Assembly (NCBI GenBank): GCA_964020155.1
Contig: OZ026557.1
Span: 2,294,501-2,358,500 of the forward strand
Reading direction: 5' to 3'
Source of the DNA: Chondrilla cf. caribensis
Taxonomy: Eukaryota; Porifera; Demospongiae; Chondrillida; Chondrillidae
DNA: 64,000 bases
Shown here: positions 1-13,500 of the stretch, one piece after another
Layout: each line of letters opens with the position of its first letter
Position numbering within the stretch: position 1 is the stretch's first letter
The notes under the pieces: model-generated
Databases searched by the model: none
Told to the model about the DNA's origin: nothing
Seen by the model: only the letters and a program-made list of their open reading frames with translations
Program-made: the position numbers and the translations under genes

Positions 1-614
1 GATTCAAAACATCTAATCTAGATTTGTAAGTGTTAAGTAATAAGATATGATTCAGCCTGTCTGCATTCACTTTCTTTGCAACAAAATTAATTCAACAAAC
101 TCTGGCAACTAACACTAGAACGTTTGGCAGCCATTTAAACTTAAAATCATGGCATCTAATCACATGACTTCATAATTTAAATGGCATCTACCAGTGCCAA
201 TAATTTAGTTTTTCATTTTTTGCTTCCTTTGGTTACTTGTCAAGTTGAGAAGGTAATTATTAGCAGCAGATATTGGAGAATATATTGTTACTGTTGTGGA
301 ATGTGGTTCTTTGATTTAGAAAAAAAAGAAATCGACTCGAGCTGAGCCTGATGCTTTAGTTAAGCCTTTCTCCTTTTTTAAACTACAACTTCAAAATGTG
401 GGGGTGCTAGCACCCCCAGCACCCCTGGTTCCTATGCCTATGCTGCAGTACAATTTTAATAACGAGAAATATTATTTCATTTATCCTGTACTCACAGGTA
501 TGTTCATGCATTTACCCAATGTATACACTGACAAAATTAGAATTTACAGACAAATGATCATTTGATAAAACCCATCAAGCATACATGTGTATGTGAAAGT
601 ACACACAGACAAAC
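1..614. other. Left-edge intron of gene A with transposon-like sequence
   Basis: No exon homologous to the next gene B exon (26667-26763) is visible. Positions about 390-440 contain a GC-rich palindrome (GGGGGTGCTAGCACCCCC). On the minus strand the end reads CATAGGCATAGGAACC, similar to the terminal repeat CATAGGCGGTGGAACC of the element at 18639-18877. A related insertion probably lengthened this intron. Confidence 0.45.
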
Positions 615-1548
615 TTTCTCTGTCACTCCTTTCGTTCAGCAATCCTTTAGGTATCCTTATTGATGGCATTCGTGTTGTCTTTTGTCTTGCACTCCCGGTA
701 AATACCAAGCCATTGGATAAAAAATCACTTTTTACTTCAAGAATACCACCATTTACCACTGTGAGATCAATTAATGGAACAATCAACAATTACACAAATT
801 ACAAATCCATGGATTGTCACCATGTCTCACCAATGTTATTCAGAGTCACATTGACTGTTTTGGTTTCTCTGAAAATGCTCACATTATTGGATTGGTGTAA
901 GTTATTTGTTATAGAGAAAGCCAATTTCTCTGAATTTTGAAGCAGGTTGGGTGCACCCTTGCTTCCCATCTATATGCATATTATTTGAAAGGAATAATGT
1001 TATAGTAGTCAAAAGGAAAAGTTAATATATCGACATTTTATCACCCACTGATTTTAATGAATTCCATGCCTGCATATGTTGCGAATCAAGAATATTGTCC
1101 ACTAAGTTGAAGACTTCCTATGATTTACATGTAGAATTCACATATTGTAGAATAAGTCACAATGATTATAATAGCTTGTAGAGTACTCATTTGTCTACTA
1201 ATGGAGCATATATTGCATAATTTAAACCTTACCATTCCTTGCTGTCTGTCTTGCTTAATAAGGTCAGTCCTTACGGAAGCTCTGTAGATTACAAAATATA
1301 TGGGTACGTATCATGATCATCAAGAAATCAGATTTTTATACGAACTCAGATACAGTGTCCACATATGTGACAGCTGTCCCTAGATCTTTAGGGAACAGAG
1401 ATTCCGAATTATCGGCCAATCGTTTTGCTTCGGAAGTGAGAGAAGACGTTGTGGATGTAAACAGTGCCACCTGATCTTCTTCCACAGGTTGGATGCCTCC
1501 TTCAATCGCCACTGGCGTGTTCAAGGTAGATTCTCTCAATTCAACAAT
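615..1548 (-). CDS. Gene A exons 25-29: N-terminal part of the GAIN domain
   Basis: Exons at about 1342-1548, 1233-1281, 1049-1117, 831-969 and 615-758. Peptides include LNTPVAIEGGIQPVEEDQVA, EVFNLVDNILDSQHMQAWNS, SKGAPNLLQNSEKLAF, and VVNGGILEVKSDFLSNGLVF. This order matches GAIN subdomain A and early subdomain B of gene B. The final visible donor reads GTTTGT, weaker than GTATGT in gene B. The next GAIN exon, 171 nt further on in gene B, is not present between 1 and 614. Confidence 0.78.
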
Positions 1549-4500
1549 CTACATAATATATGAATATTAGATGATATTACATAACGGTATTGGACATATC
1601 TTCTTCCATACAAAGCCAATAAAGATGAAGACATATTATCTCGAACTATCACGTGTGGTCACTCTATTATCATTAGACTATTTTCTGATACATACTTACA
1701 ATTACTCGAGCTTCTCTGAATGTCTTGGATTCACAGTCAGTCACATTAGCCATTTCCCACATTCCACTGCTGTTACAGAACCTCTTGGCTAATCCTATAT
1801 TGAATGCTATACACAAATTTATGAATTATATTTAAATAATAAGTATCCCAGAATAATTTGCTACAGAAATGTTCTGTCTAGTTCAATGTATCTTGCATGC
1901 CTGGAATACAAAACTGCTAACCCTACAAAGGTCAGCAGCAAATATAACATTGCCATGCCATAGCTACATAAGTTTGTACTTATAACATTCAGTCAATTCC
2001 ATATGTTCAATCATGTTAAGCACCTCCAGCTGAACACCATGCTAAGGGTCACCAATGCATTTGTTACGTGTTTCATAATTTACCTGAGGTCATCACCTAT
2101 GTAGATAACTGTTGCATACAGAATGAGTTCATGCCCTGAATACATACCTGTAGCAGTATCACTCTTTCTAGTACACCTCTGTATACTATAGTCACAAGGA
2201 GGAGTACTTGACCAGAGAATGCCAGAGTCAGTCAAACCTGGACAGTCACCAGTACTGGGTGAGGCAGCTAAACACAAAGATATTGATAATATATATATAA
2301 TAAGTACTTGTAAGAATCGAATATAATTATGATTACACAACTATAGGACGCACCCACACAGCTTAAACTGTGTTTGTCTCCATCATACAAGGTGGGATTA
2401 ACATCCTTTTGTGATAGCAAAAAGACATTGATAATAAATGCAGTAGCTATATCTTATATTGATTGACAATTTTATATAGATATCATAACTTGTCAATGGA
2501 TTGCAAGAATACCTGAAAATCAGGAATGCCGTCACCGTCTGTGTCCAATGAGCAGTGGTTTGCTCCTTCAACGACAATGTTAATGTATGGATCACTACAC
2601 TGAGGATTGTTATTGGAGAAATATAAAGACATATTATTCTTGTTAGACTGGAGTATGGCTTCCTATATATGTGTAAATGCATGTCTATGGCTTAGCATAA
2701 TTATTGCATTACTACTGTACAAAATTGTATGTACTGTACAGTGAATGTACTCACTCACCACACAGTGACCTGCTGACTTTGTACATTCGCAGGGGGTGGA
2801 GCCCGGTCCAATGCACAAAGTTAAGAGCTTATTCTCAATGGACAATTCCTCGTTAGGACAACGGCAGTATACTGTAATGAGGACAACAATAATATTATTA
2901 GTTAACAATAGTATGGCGTGTACTGAAGACTACGGTGAAACTAGTTATAATCCATTTTCATCAGTGGACTCAGTTTGTCTTGGTCTCTCTGATCTTAATG
3001 GTCAGCATTTAAATTTAGCTTCATTCTTCCAAATTACAGGTACAGTACACATTGTAAATGAAATTATTTCTTTAATTACATTAATTTTAGAACATCCTTA
3101 CAGATGACTATTTATTATTATCATTATGTTAAGAGGTAACTCACTTTTGAGTCTTAACATACCTGATGGTTTGAATCCAAACACAACAGGAGGGTTTATG
3201 AAAGCACCATCCCTGGTTGACTCCAGTGCACTGATTGCATCAACAGTGACATCTCTCTCTACATCCACTGACAGTGAAATTGATGTTACACTTTCTGAAG
3301 TTGGGAAGTACCTGATGACCCTGAATTCTCCAAGATTATAGGAACTAGCTGCATCTCTTAACTATTAAAATAAATGTATCCATTGCACTGAATACAATTA
3401 TTGCTGATTAAATAGAATAAAATTGTAATTGCAATTATAAATTGATTTTTTTATTCTCAAAATATCATAGTTACATGGAGTTTAACGAACTTAAAATCTA
3501 TAGTGAACCAAATATCTAGTGCCTAACTAACTATTTTAGTTCATTGCTCTTTTATCACTAAACCTATATTCTATAAAGTAATGTGGCTACTGGATTTTCA
3601 GTTTGTCCTGGCTATATGTAAAGATTAGATCTGGGAATGAGGCTACCTTGAATATCCACAGCTCAAGACGGAGTGGTTTTTATTATGAAACATACTATTA
3701 GCATATTTGGTATTAATATATACCTTCCGGTTGGATGCATTACATAATATCATAGTATTGTATACATGCTTTATGTATTGGTATAATTTGCATTTCATTT
3801 ATTATTGTTTTACAGGCAATGACAAGATATTATGGTTTTTGTATAGTTAAATTGTAACTAACTAAAAATAATAGCGATCATCCTAACTCATTGCCTATAA
3901 AATTGAAACTAAATGCAAATTGTAGACGCCCACTCAAAAAACATAGATATTCTAATATAAAGCCATGTAAGACTTAACTTTAACTAGTACTATAACTATG
4001 CTGCAACTGGGTTACTAAATCCAATTGAAACACCAAATACAGAATTATACCAGAAGATCAAAATACACCCTTCATTCGAATTCATATGAATTGTTACCTA
4101 TACTATCCAGTACGCTTACCTTGCTAAAGAGATCATCTTCCATGTTCTTCAAAGCAGCCACTGACAAAGTAACATTCACTTCAATAAGTATAATACCTTG
4201 CTGAAATGTGTTCTTGAATGTACATCCATTAAAAACAATGTCTCCCCAGTGACCATCTGTATTGCATCGTCTCCTAATTCTTGAGAAAGCACTGAGAAGA
4301 GGACTGAGGTTTGAACAGGGATAAGACACTTCAAGACCGTGAGAAGTTCTTGGCCACTGGAACCCTTTGTCAAAACCAGGTAAACAGCAACCTTCACAAG
4401 GATCCTGATTGTGATGGAAATAGGTATTTAATTTCAATCCCTAATTATTCCTTATTAAGATTATTGACATTCATAAGCAATTATTATAATTTATACACAT

Positions 4501-7500
4501 TTGCCTAAAGATACCCATGTTAATCAGATGTTAGTAATCAATGTACTTAATAATACCTGACCAAATATGATATATATGATAATAATCGAGCATTGAATAC
4601 TCAAAATGCAAATATAATTCTTAAGAATGTGATGAAAACTCATATTATGCTCTTAGTTACAAATGCATTTGGGTACACTCACCGGTGTTGAATTTGGTAT
4701 CCCATCACCATCTGTGTCCAACCAACATAAACCTTCAAACTGTGTATACACCCCCGAACACTAAGATAGAGTGAATCAAAATGAAATAGAATATTAATGC
4801 AGTCCCAAGCAAGTGATAGTTCCAGCCGTGCCAGTTCAATCTTGAATAGTAAACATTACATGGGAACTTACAGAGCATGCTCCATTGATCTCACATTTGC
4901 AAGGAGATCTCACATAGTATGGAGCATTGCATACTTCAAGTGTCACTAGAGCTCTGCTAGGGGAAGTGATCTTTGCCGGACATCTGCATTTATCTTAATT
5001 GGAAACAGAATAGAGTGTGTGACTATTGCAATTAATTGTATCAAATATGGTCAAATCCAAACCAGTGGACCAAGTCGGTGACCATAGAGCTACAGTATGA
5101 GGGCAAGTGAATAATGCTATGGAAGAGCTGGTATACTGATTTAAATTTAAATTATGGAATTGAATTGAGAATTTCGCAAGTAATTTTAGTGCATTTGTCT
5201 TCACCTTTTCAATCATACTTGACACTATTAAAATGTAATACTATGAATAGCAAGATTAGTAAAACGAACATTGGTTTACCTGAAGGCTTAAGAATGACTT
5301 TTTCATCTATAATGGCAGTGATCTTCATTGCATCATCAAATGTTAGATGTAATATTTCAAGTCTCATTAAACGGTTCCATGTCCGAAGAGTTAATGAAGA
5401 TTCCATTTCAGCTACAATATGTACAAGTGTTGTGTCGTAATCCATCAAGATTCTTTTATTGGATATAGTCAGGTTCTCAAATGAGGTTTGCAGTGCAGAA
5501 TTCAGTTGGGACTGAATCTGAGAAAATGGAAAAATGTATATAGAATTATATTATACATTAGTTTATGCTGATGCTAATTTGTAAATAGACTACTACATAT
5601 AGAATCCATAACAGAATACTTAATAAGACAAGTGAAAATTAATAAGTTGAATATATATTGCACAGTACCTGTTCAAGTAGTACAGCATTGTCATAGTTGG
5701 TAAGTGACTTGTTGAAAACAGCTGACAATATCAGAATCTCCTTTGTCTGAACATGAAAGGTACAACTTGACAGATCTCCTTCCCATTGCTGATCCTCTGT
5801 ACATGTCCACTTGACCCGTCCTTCTGGGTTGAAGCTTGCATGGATGCGAGAGCATGGAAGAGTCACGCTATGACCAACACCTGACTCAGCCCTCAAAGGA
5901 GCTGCAGGGCAACCTGTAGACAATATATTAGGAGCTGCCAGTATCATGCAGACAATTGGAGACATCAGTTTGGCAAAAACTAGAAATTATAATTATTAAC
6001 ATACCTGGTGTAAATGTCACATTGCTCCTAGAGAATATTAAAGGGTGATTCTGGAGAAAGCATTTGTAATCACCAGATAGATGAGGGGAACCTCTCCTTA
6101 TCTGCAATACACTAGAATTATCTACAGCAAACAAAGTGAAGTGTGATCTAATTGATGACGACTGAGATTCCAAAACTGTTCCATTTACACCCCATTTGAC
6201 TGCAAAATTACGCAGATCAACTCCGTGGAAAGTACATGTTATGTTTACTGTACTACCAGGACCAGAAATGATCCTCTCTGGGAGATCACTTATTGTCACA
6301 AGTTTTTCCAGAGGTATTTCATCTACAGAGTTTGGAGTGATATGAATGTTAGTGAACATTACTCAGCAAAAACAATAAAAACAAAATATAATATTAATAC
6401 ATAGTTACAGCATGTTATTATTGATTACACATGAACTGTAAATGAATTTTTGAATTATGACATGAGTGCTCTCACCATTGCAGGTTATACTGGCCAATCT
6501 ACTGCGTTCACATCGCTGATAATAATAATAATAATAGCGATAATAATCTAGTATTCCCCATCCATCATGAGTGCAGTCCAGAAGACTATCTTCACTGCCA
6601 GTACATGCCAAACTCCTCAACCAGATCCTCCCTGTCCATGTTCCATATTTGGCTCTGTTCGTAGCTCTGATTGCATTGGCAAAACCGAGTTGTCTACACA
6701 CCACGTGAGCGTCATTCAAATCCCAGCCATGAGAACAGATGGCTCCCCATGCTCCATTGAGTCCAACTAATACACGACCTTCACCAATGGAGTCTCCTTT
6801 ACCTTTCTCCAGTTTAATATCGATATCAGTAACATTTCCTGTTGAAACAAATGTAATAATATTATATTATGACATTGTTTAATTAAAACCTCTTAAATTA
6901 CTCAGAGATATCTATCAAGCATATTATAACGGAGGCAATAGCAATAATAGAGTTCAGTGCCTATACATGCATATCCAATTGCAGAGGAGTGCCATATAAA
7001 AACTGATCAATAATACTCAAGTTAATATACTAAATATTCAATTTTCATTTTAAGGATATAGCCACCAATTAAACTTCAGATGGAATGTATAAAGAGTAAA
7101 ATGCTTTATTTGCGATTATACCTACTTTAATTTGATACATGGGAATGCTCATGAGGTGGAGTGTGAAACATGGAAAAAGTATGGAAATAGCTCCCAAGTT
7201 GATAATATTATGGACTAGTTTGAACTGGTTTATGTAATTTTGTGAGTTTGGATCCTGTATGGGGTGATTATATGCAACCAATACACTCCGTATGCACACT
7301 ACCATCCCCTGGCAATTATAGATGCATCATAATTGCAGTATATAATCCATGATCAGAGCAATAATAATAATAGTGGAAAGGCATATACTGTATGTAGCAC
7401 AATAATAATTATTATTACTTGGAATATTTGAACACATATACAGACAATGATCGAAATTGTGAAATTAATGTAACAGTTGGATATATACTATGATTGTTTC

Positions 7501-10500
7501 AAGCTTGCTTTGTTCTCTTTAATCAGTTCTATCAGTCCCTGTAGTAGTAAAGAGGAACTGATAGTAACTGATGCATTTTACAGTTATTTTAAACTTGTTT
7601 TATTAGATTTTCAGACTATGAAATTTTGAAATTATCATATAATATATATATGCTGAATATGTGCCGAGTGCCATGTTGTGATTGTATTAGGTACAAATTA
7701 ATTTAAAGGTATTTTTGGATACAAATGTCGAAGATAATTCCATTAAAATCTCACAATATGACTATACAATGTACACAATATATTTTGTCTATATCACACA
7801 ATGTTCAATACACAATATTATTATTGTGTAATTTGAATAGTCGATCCTTTCTTTCCCAGACAATTTTATAGTATAATTTTTGCTGATACGTATGGTTCAC
7901 ATTGAATACAGAATAAATAACCAAATACCCACCTGTTTGACAGACCACCCCTGCATCTGATGAATGATCACAGCTATGCACACCCCAAACAGAGTGTCCG
8001 CAATCCAACAGACTTTGCTCTTCTCCCTTGCAGGCGAAGTTGGTAGCCCAGATACGACCAGTTCCTGCTGTAAATGATGCTGAACCTCTCAAAGTTGCTG
8101 CAAGGGCTCCACTGTATCCAAGCTGTCGACATACAACCTCAGCATCATGAATATCCCAAGATTGATGACAAACAGTTCCCCAAATTCCATCTAAACTCAA
8201 TTCCACTCGTCCTTGAGATTCATCCTTACCGCCAACCAAACGGATGTCTATTTTAGGTACAGTATCTGTATATATGGAATTATAAGTAGCTATAATGTAC
8301 TCAAAGGGGATTTTCAAGAACTATTGCATGTGTGATTTTTCTCAAATTACCTGTGAACCACATACTAACCTTAATCATTCAGATAATGAACAAGCATTAA
8401 ATTAATATAATATTATTCTATTAGTCAACATGAATGCTCAATTACATAATATTATTTTTCCAGGCCACAAATCCAATTGAATGCAAAGTTCACTCTTAAT
8501 AATCAACACAAGCATTGATTACCTGTACATACAACACCTGCGGGTATACTTGATCCACAGCTCGTTCCCCAGCCTGACAAAGGACAATCAATTATGGACA
8601 ACTCATCACCTCTGCAATTCACATCTGTTATCCAATATCTGTTTGCAAGACTACGTCCAAAGATGTTACCTCCAGTTCCAGCTAGGGCATACTGATAACC
8701 CAACATTCTGCAGATCACCTGAGCATCAGACAAGTCCCATTTAGTTGAACAAACCCGCCCCCAAGTGCCATTGAACCCTATTTCCACAAATCCATATGAT
8801 ACGTCATTACCCCCAACCAGGCGAATCTCTGGTACATAGCTTGGTCCTGTAAAAAGTGAAAAAATCTAATTAAACTCAATGCAAATACATTTTACATTAA
8901 CATGACTTGTGCTATATTTAGCACTTAATAAATCTATAATTAAAGATTTTCAATATGATCCTGTCAACATATATATTAAGACCCAGATAATAGCATTGGC
9001 ACTCTTTGATGACTCTAATGATTGATGGGTATATTAATACAGTAGCACAAAATTACAAGACACACCTAAGCAAATCACTCCAGCACGGTTACGGGGAGTA
9101 CATGGTACATTCCAACCAGAATTAACACAATCAAGTATAGTTTTCTCTTCTCCAATACATTTGACAGAGCTTAACCAACAACGCTGTACTCCAAGACCAA
9201 AAGTTGAGCTGAAGGTTGGGAGTCCCCTTTCAAAACCCAACATTCTGCACAAAACGGTAGCATCTTCATAGCTCCAGCCTGTGTGGTAAATGCCACCCCA
9301 AAATTGCCTTTCAAAACCAATCTCTACTTGTCCATTGGAAAGGCCATTTCCCCCCACAAGACGGATGGATGGTTCACCTATTGAAGTGGGAAGATATTAG
9401 TGTAATAGATTTAAATTGATGAATACTAATAATAACTAAATATGAATAGTAATAACTAAATAATTATCTTAAATGCTATAAAATTGACATTAATGTCAAT
9501 AAAATTTATAATAATAAGCAGTTATGCATGTTATTGACAAGTGGAAAAAGATAACATGTATCTCACTATGCACCTGTACAAACCACTCCCACATCTTCTG
9601 CATGGTTGAGGCAGGATCCACTAGCTGATGGTATACCAATGGTACAGTCTTCAATTCTGGTTTCTTCTCCCCTGCAGTTCACTACATTACCCCACACAGT
9701 TCCAACACCCTTACCAAATGCTGAATTGATTGTGGCAATCAAGGCCTTGTCATATCCCAGCTGCCTACATACCACATGTGCATCATGGATATCCCAATTT
9801 GCATCACACACAGTGCCCCAGACACCGTGAAAGCCGATCTCCACACGTCCTATCATGTTGGTTACACCATCAACCAAGCGAACTTGCATAGTCTCATTAA
9901 GTTCTATAATATAAAGAATGTATATCCAGAGTAAATTATTATTGAATTTTGACTAATAAATAACGGTAGCATTGGCTTAATTAATGCTGTTTTTGTGTCA
10001 TTCAACAGTTAATTTTATTGATTTACGTAAATAAACTAAGTAATTAAGTGCTTTTTATCATTTTTTGGAAAGTTGTGTTCAATCTTCTAGCTGGTTAAAA
10101 TGAGGTCAAGTCGATGTCAGTGGTCACAGAGTCTATGTCCATGGTCTAGGAGGACGAATAATATAAGCCTACTAAAATTAAGTTTCATACTATGCTATTA
10201 TTGATTCACTGATTAAATATCGCTGTAATATCCTGGATGAGGTAGAGTTAGTAGGTTATTTACACAATTAACTACAACAATGTTCAGTACTCACAAAAAT
10301 TACTGTCAAAAGCAATGCCATTAATTCTGTATGAATACCTAGCTGTTCAATAAAATGCCAAAAATGGTATGCACACACACACACTGCATCAATTAGAAAA
10401 TAAAACTGTAATGAATGTTCTATTTGGAAATTCCGGTGAATAATTATTTCAAAGAGGATATCACAGGTTAAGCTTCAAAATACCAGGAGGACTCACTTCT

Positions 10501-13500
10501 ACAGAAAATGCCTCTATCAGTGCTGTGGCTGCAACTTGTCAGTCCCCATCCTCTATTATGACAATCCCCAATGTTTAGTTCATCTCCCCTGCAGTCCATC
10601 CCATCCAACCATATTCTCCCAGTTCCTACACTAAAATATGGATAACTAGCCACAAGAAATGCCTTACCATAGCCTAGCTGGCTACACACGACAGTGGCAT
10701 CACGAATATCAATGTTGGTCCCACAAACTGTACCCCAAACACCATTTAATCCAATCTCAATCCTTCCATTTGATTGATCTACACCTCCAACCAGGCGAAC
10801 GTCAATGTGGTTGTTCAATTCTGTGTGGATTAGACAAATGCATATAAAAATATTTAATCTATAGCATTAATAATGGTACTATAGCATTACCAAATAAAAT
10901 TAATAGGCATATAACACATAAACACTACTGCTACTGTTTTTGTTAAAGCCAAAACTACTTACCTCCACATATTACACCAGCCTCTCTACTGTGAGAACAA
11001 TAGTAACTGTGTACTCCCCATCCAGAATGTGAACACAAGCCAATGTGTTCTTCTGTACCAGTACAACCAACATTGTCAAGCCACACTCTACCTATTCCAC
11101 GTGCAAAACTACTTCTCAGAGTTGCAGCAACAGCTGTTGTATACCCCAGCATACGACACACTACATGAGCATCTTGGATGTCCCAATCATTATCACAGAC
11201 AGTACCCCAAGTTCCACCAACACCAATCTCAACACGTCCATGTGACTGATTAACACCTCCCCTCAGGCGGACTTCTACCTGCATGGTATCTGTTTGTTGT
11301 GGGTGTAAGGGATGCAAATACATCTGTAATGCAAGCCAATAATTGAAAGTCAGGTAGATACAAACCTACCTCCACAAAGCACACCAGCCTCTCTACTGTG
11401 AGAACATGAGGAACTGTATACTCCCCATCTCAAATGGGAACACAAGCCAATGTGTTCTTCTGTACCAGTACAACCAACATTGTCAAGCCATATTCTACCT
11501 ATTCCACGTGTAAAGCTACTTCTCAGAGTTGCAGCAACAGCTGTTGGATACCCCAACATACGACACACTACACGAGCATCATGGATATCCCAATCATTAT
11601 CACAGACAGTACCCCAAGTTCCATCAAGACCAATCTCAACACGTCCATGTGACTGATTAACTCCTCCTCTCAAGCGGACTTCAACCTGCATGGTCTCTGT
11701 TTGTTGTGGGTGTAAGTGATGCAAATACATCTGTAAAGCATTCCAATAGCTAAAGAACAGCTGAATACCAACCTACCTCCACAAAAGACACCAGCATCTC
11801 TACTGTGTAAACAACTTGAACTGTACACTCCCCATGCACTGTGTGAGCACTTGTCAAGGCTTTCTTCTGTACCAGTACAAGCAACATTATCTAACCAAAT
11901 TCTACCTGTTCCACGTGAGAAGCTACTTCTTAAAGTTGCAGCTACAGCTGTGGGATACCCCAACATACGACACACTACCAAGGCATCATGGATGTCCCAA
12001 GAGTTATCACAGACCGTTCCCCAAGTGTTGTTGAAACCAATTTCAACTCTACCACTTTTTCCAGTGAGTCCACCAACCAGTCGAACAGTCATGTTATTTT
12101 GTCCACCATCTGTATTAATTGAATTATAGAACATGTTATAATTGCAGGTCTAATAAGTTACAAGCATCAGAACTAGGACTGATTCTCCTCAAATTTTATT
12201 TTTTTATTATTTCTAAATGATTCAAAATAGCCCATATCATAATTATGGCAATCCAAAAAATACTGAAGTTTTAGAATTTAACTCAAACATCTGAACAGCA
12301 AACATTCAATGCAGTTGCAGAATCATTTTACTATGTTACCTGGAACTCCAGTCTTTTAATTCACTTTAATACCAATTTTATACAGGTTAAAGAAGGATAT
12401 AATAATAGTTTAATATTAGGATCATATTTTCCCCTTATTGTATATATGTGCAACAAGTGATCAAAGTACTCACCATCACACACAACACCTGCTAGACCAC
12501 AAGAGGATGATGAAGTAGAACCCCAGAGATCGTGTGGACAATTCTTTAAACTATTCTCTTCTCCAAAACAGCGGACATTCCTTAGCCAAATTCTGTTGGT
12601 GGGACCACTCCAAAAAGCAGAGCCAACAGTAGCAATGATAGCTCCTTGGTATCCAAGGTGACGACAAACTACAGCAGCATCATGTACATCCCAATTGTTG
12701 TCACACACATATCCCCAGGCACCTCTGAAGCCAACTTGTACCTGACCTAGTCCTTTATTAGAACCTCCAACCAATCTCAGATCGATATCATCATCTTGAT
12801 TCTCTGATAATAATGTAGGTGGAAATCAGTTTAATGTGACATTTTGGGTCATATTTAAAAAAAATTTGGTTCATTAACACAATATGAAATTGTATCATTG
12901 AATTTCAACTGTTGTAGCTGGTATACATTTCCTACACATGTAGCAGTTTTATAACTAATAATGCATGTTTCTGTAAAATTAATCAAAATAGTATTTGGAT
13001 TAGGTAATTTTTCATACATTTTATGATACCATAATAATTATATCTCATTTCCACAATGTTTATACTAATATTTATGTGTTCTGCAGCTACATATATGGCT
13101 ATCATTATTGTGTGAGAACATATGTAAAGCATTTATGCTAATTTAAGTTTTTAAATGTTGTGTACTGTATCAGCCCCATGTATGCTAGTGATTAAAAACC
13201 TGAAAAAAGGTATACCTAAAAAATTGGTTAAAGTAAACATCTGTTACAGTGGTGATATTCAACTAACAATGTAATATTATGTGATATATATACACTTTGA
13301 AAGTAAGTTCCACACAATACGACGTTTGAAATTTTACATTCCATCAAAATACATGTATTGGCAAACTTGGCAATATGATGAAATACCTACAGTAATGTTG
13401 TATGACTTATGGATATTATAGGTGAGCTGAGGTAGATCAAGTTCAGCCAACATACATTCCAAATTGACAACCATTATACTGTAAGAATATTTCGGCCGGC

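Noticed and set aside
9606..11656. Many plus-strand ORFs of 62 to 92 codons opposite the SRCR exons
   Set aside because: Shadow frames of the SRCR coding exons; they recur with the exon sequence and show no independent features.
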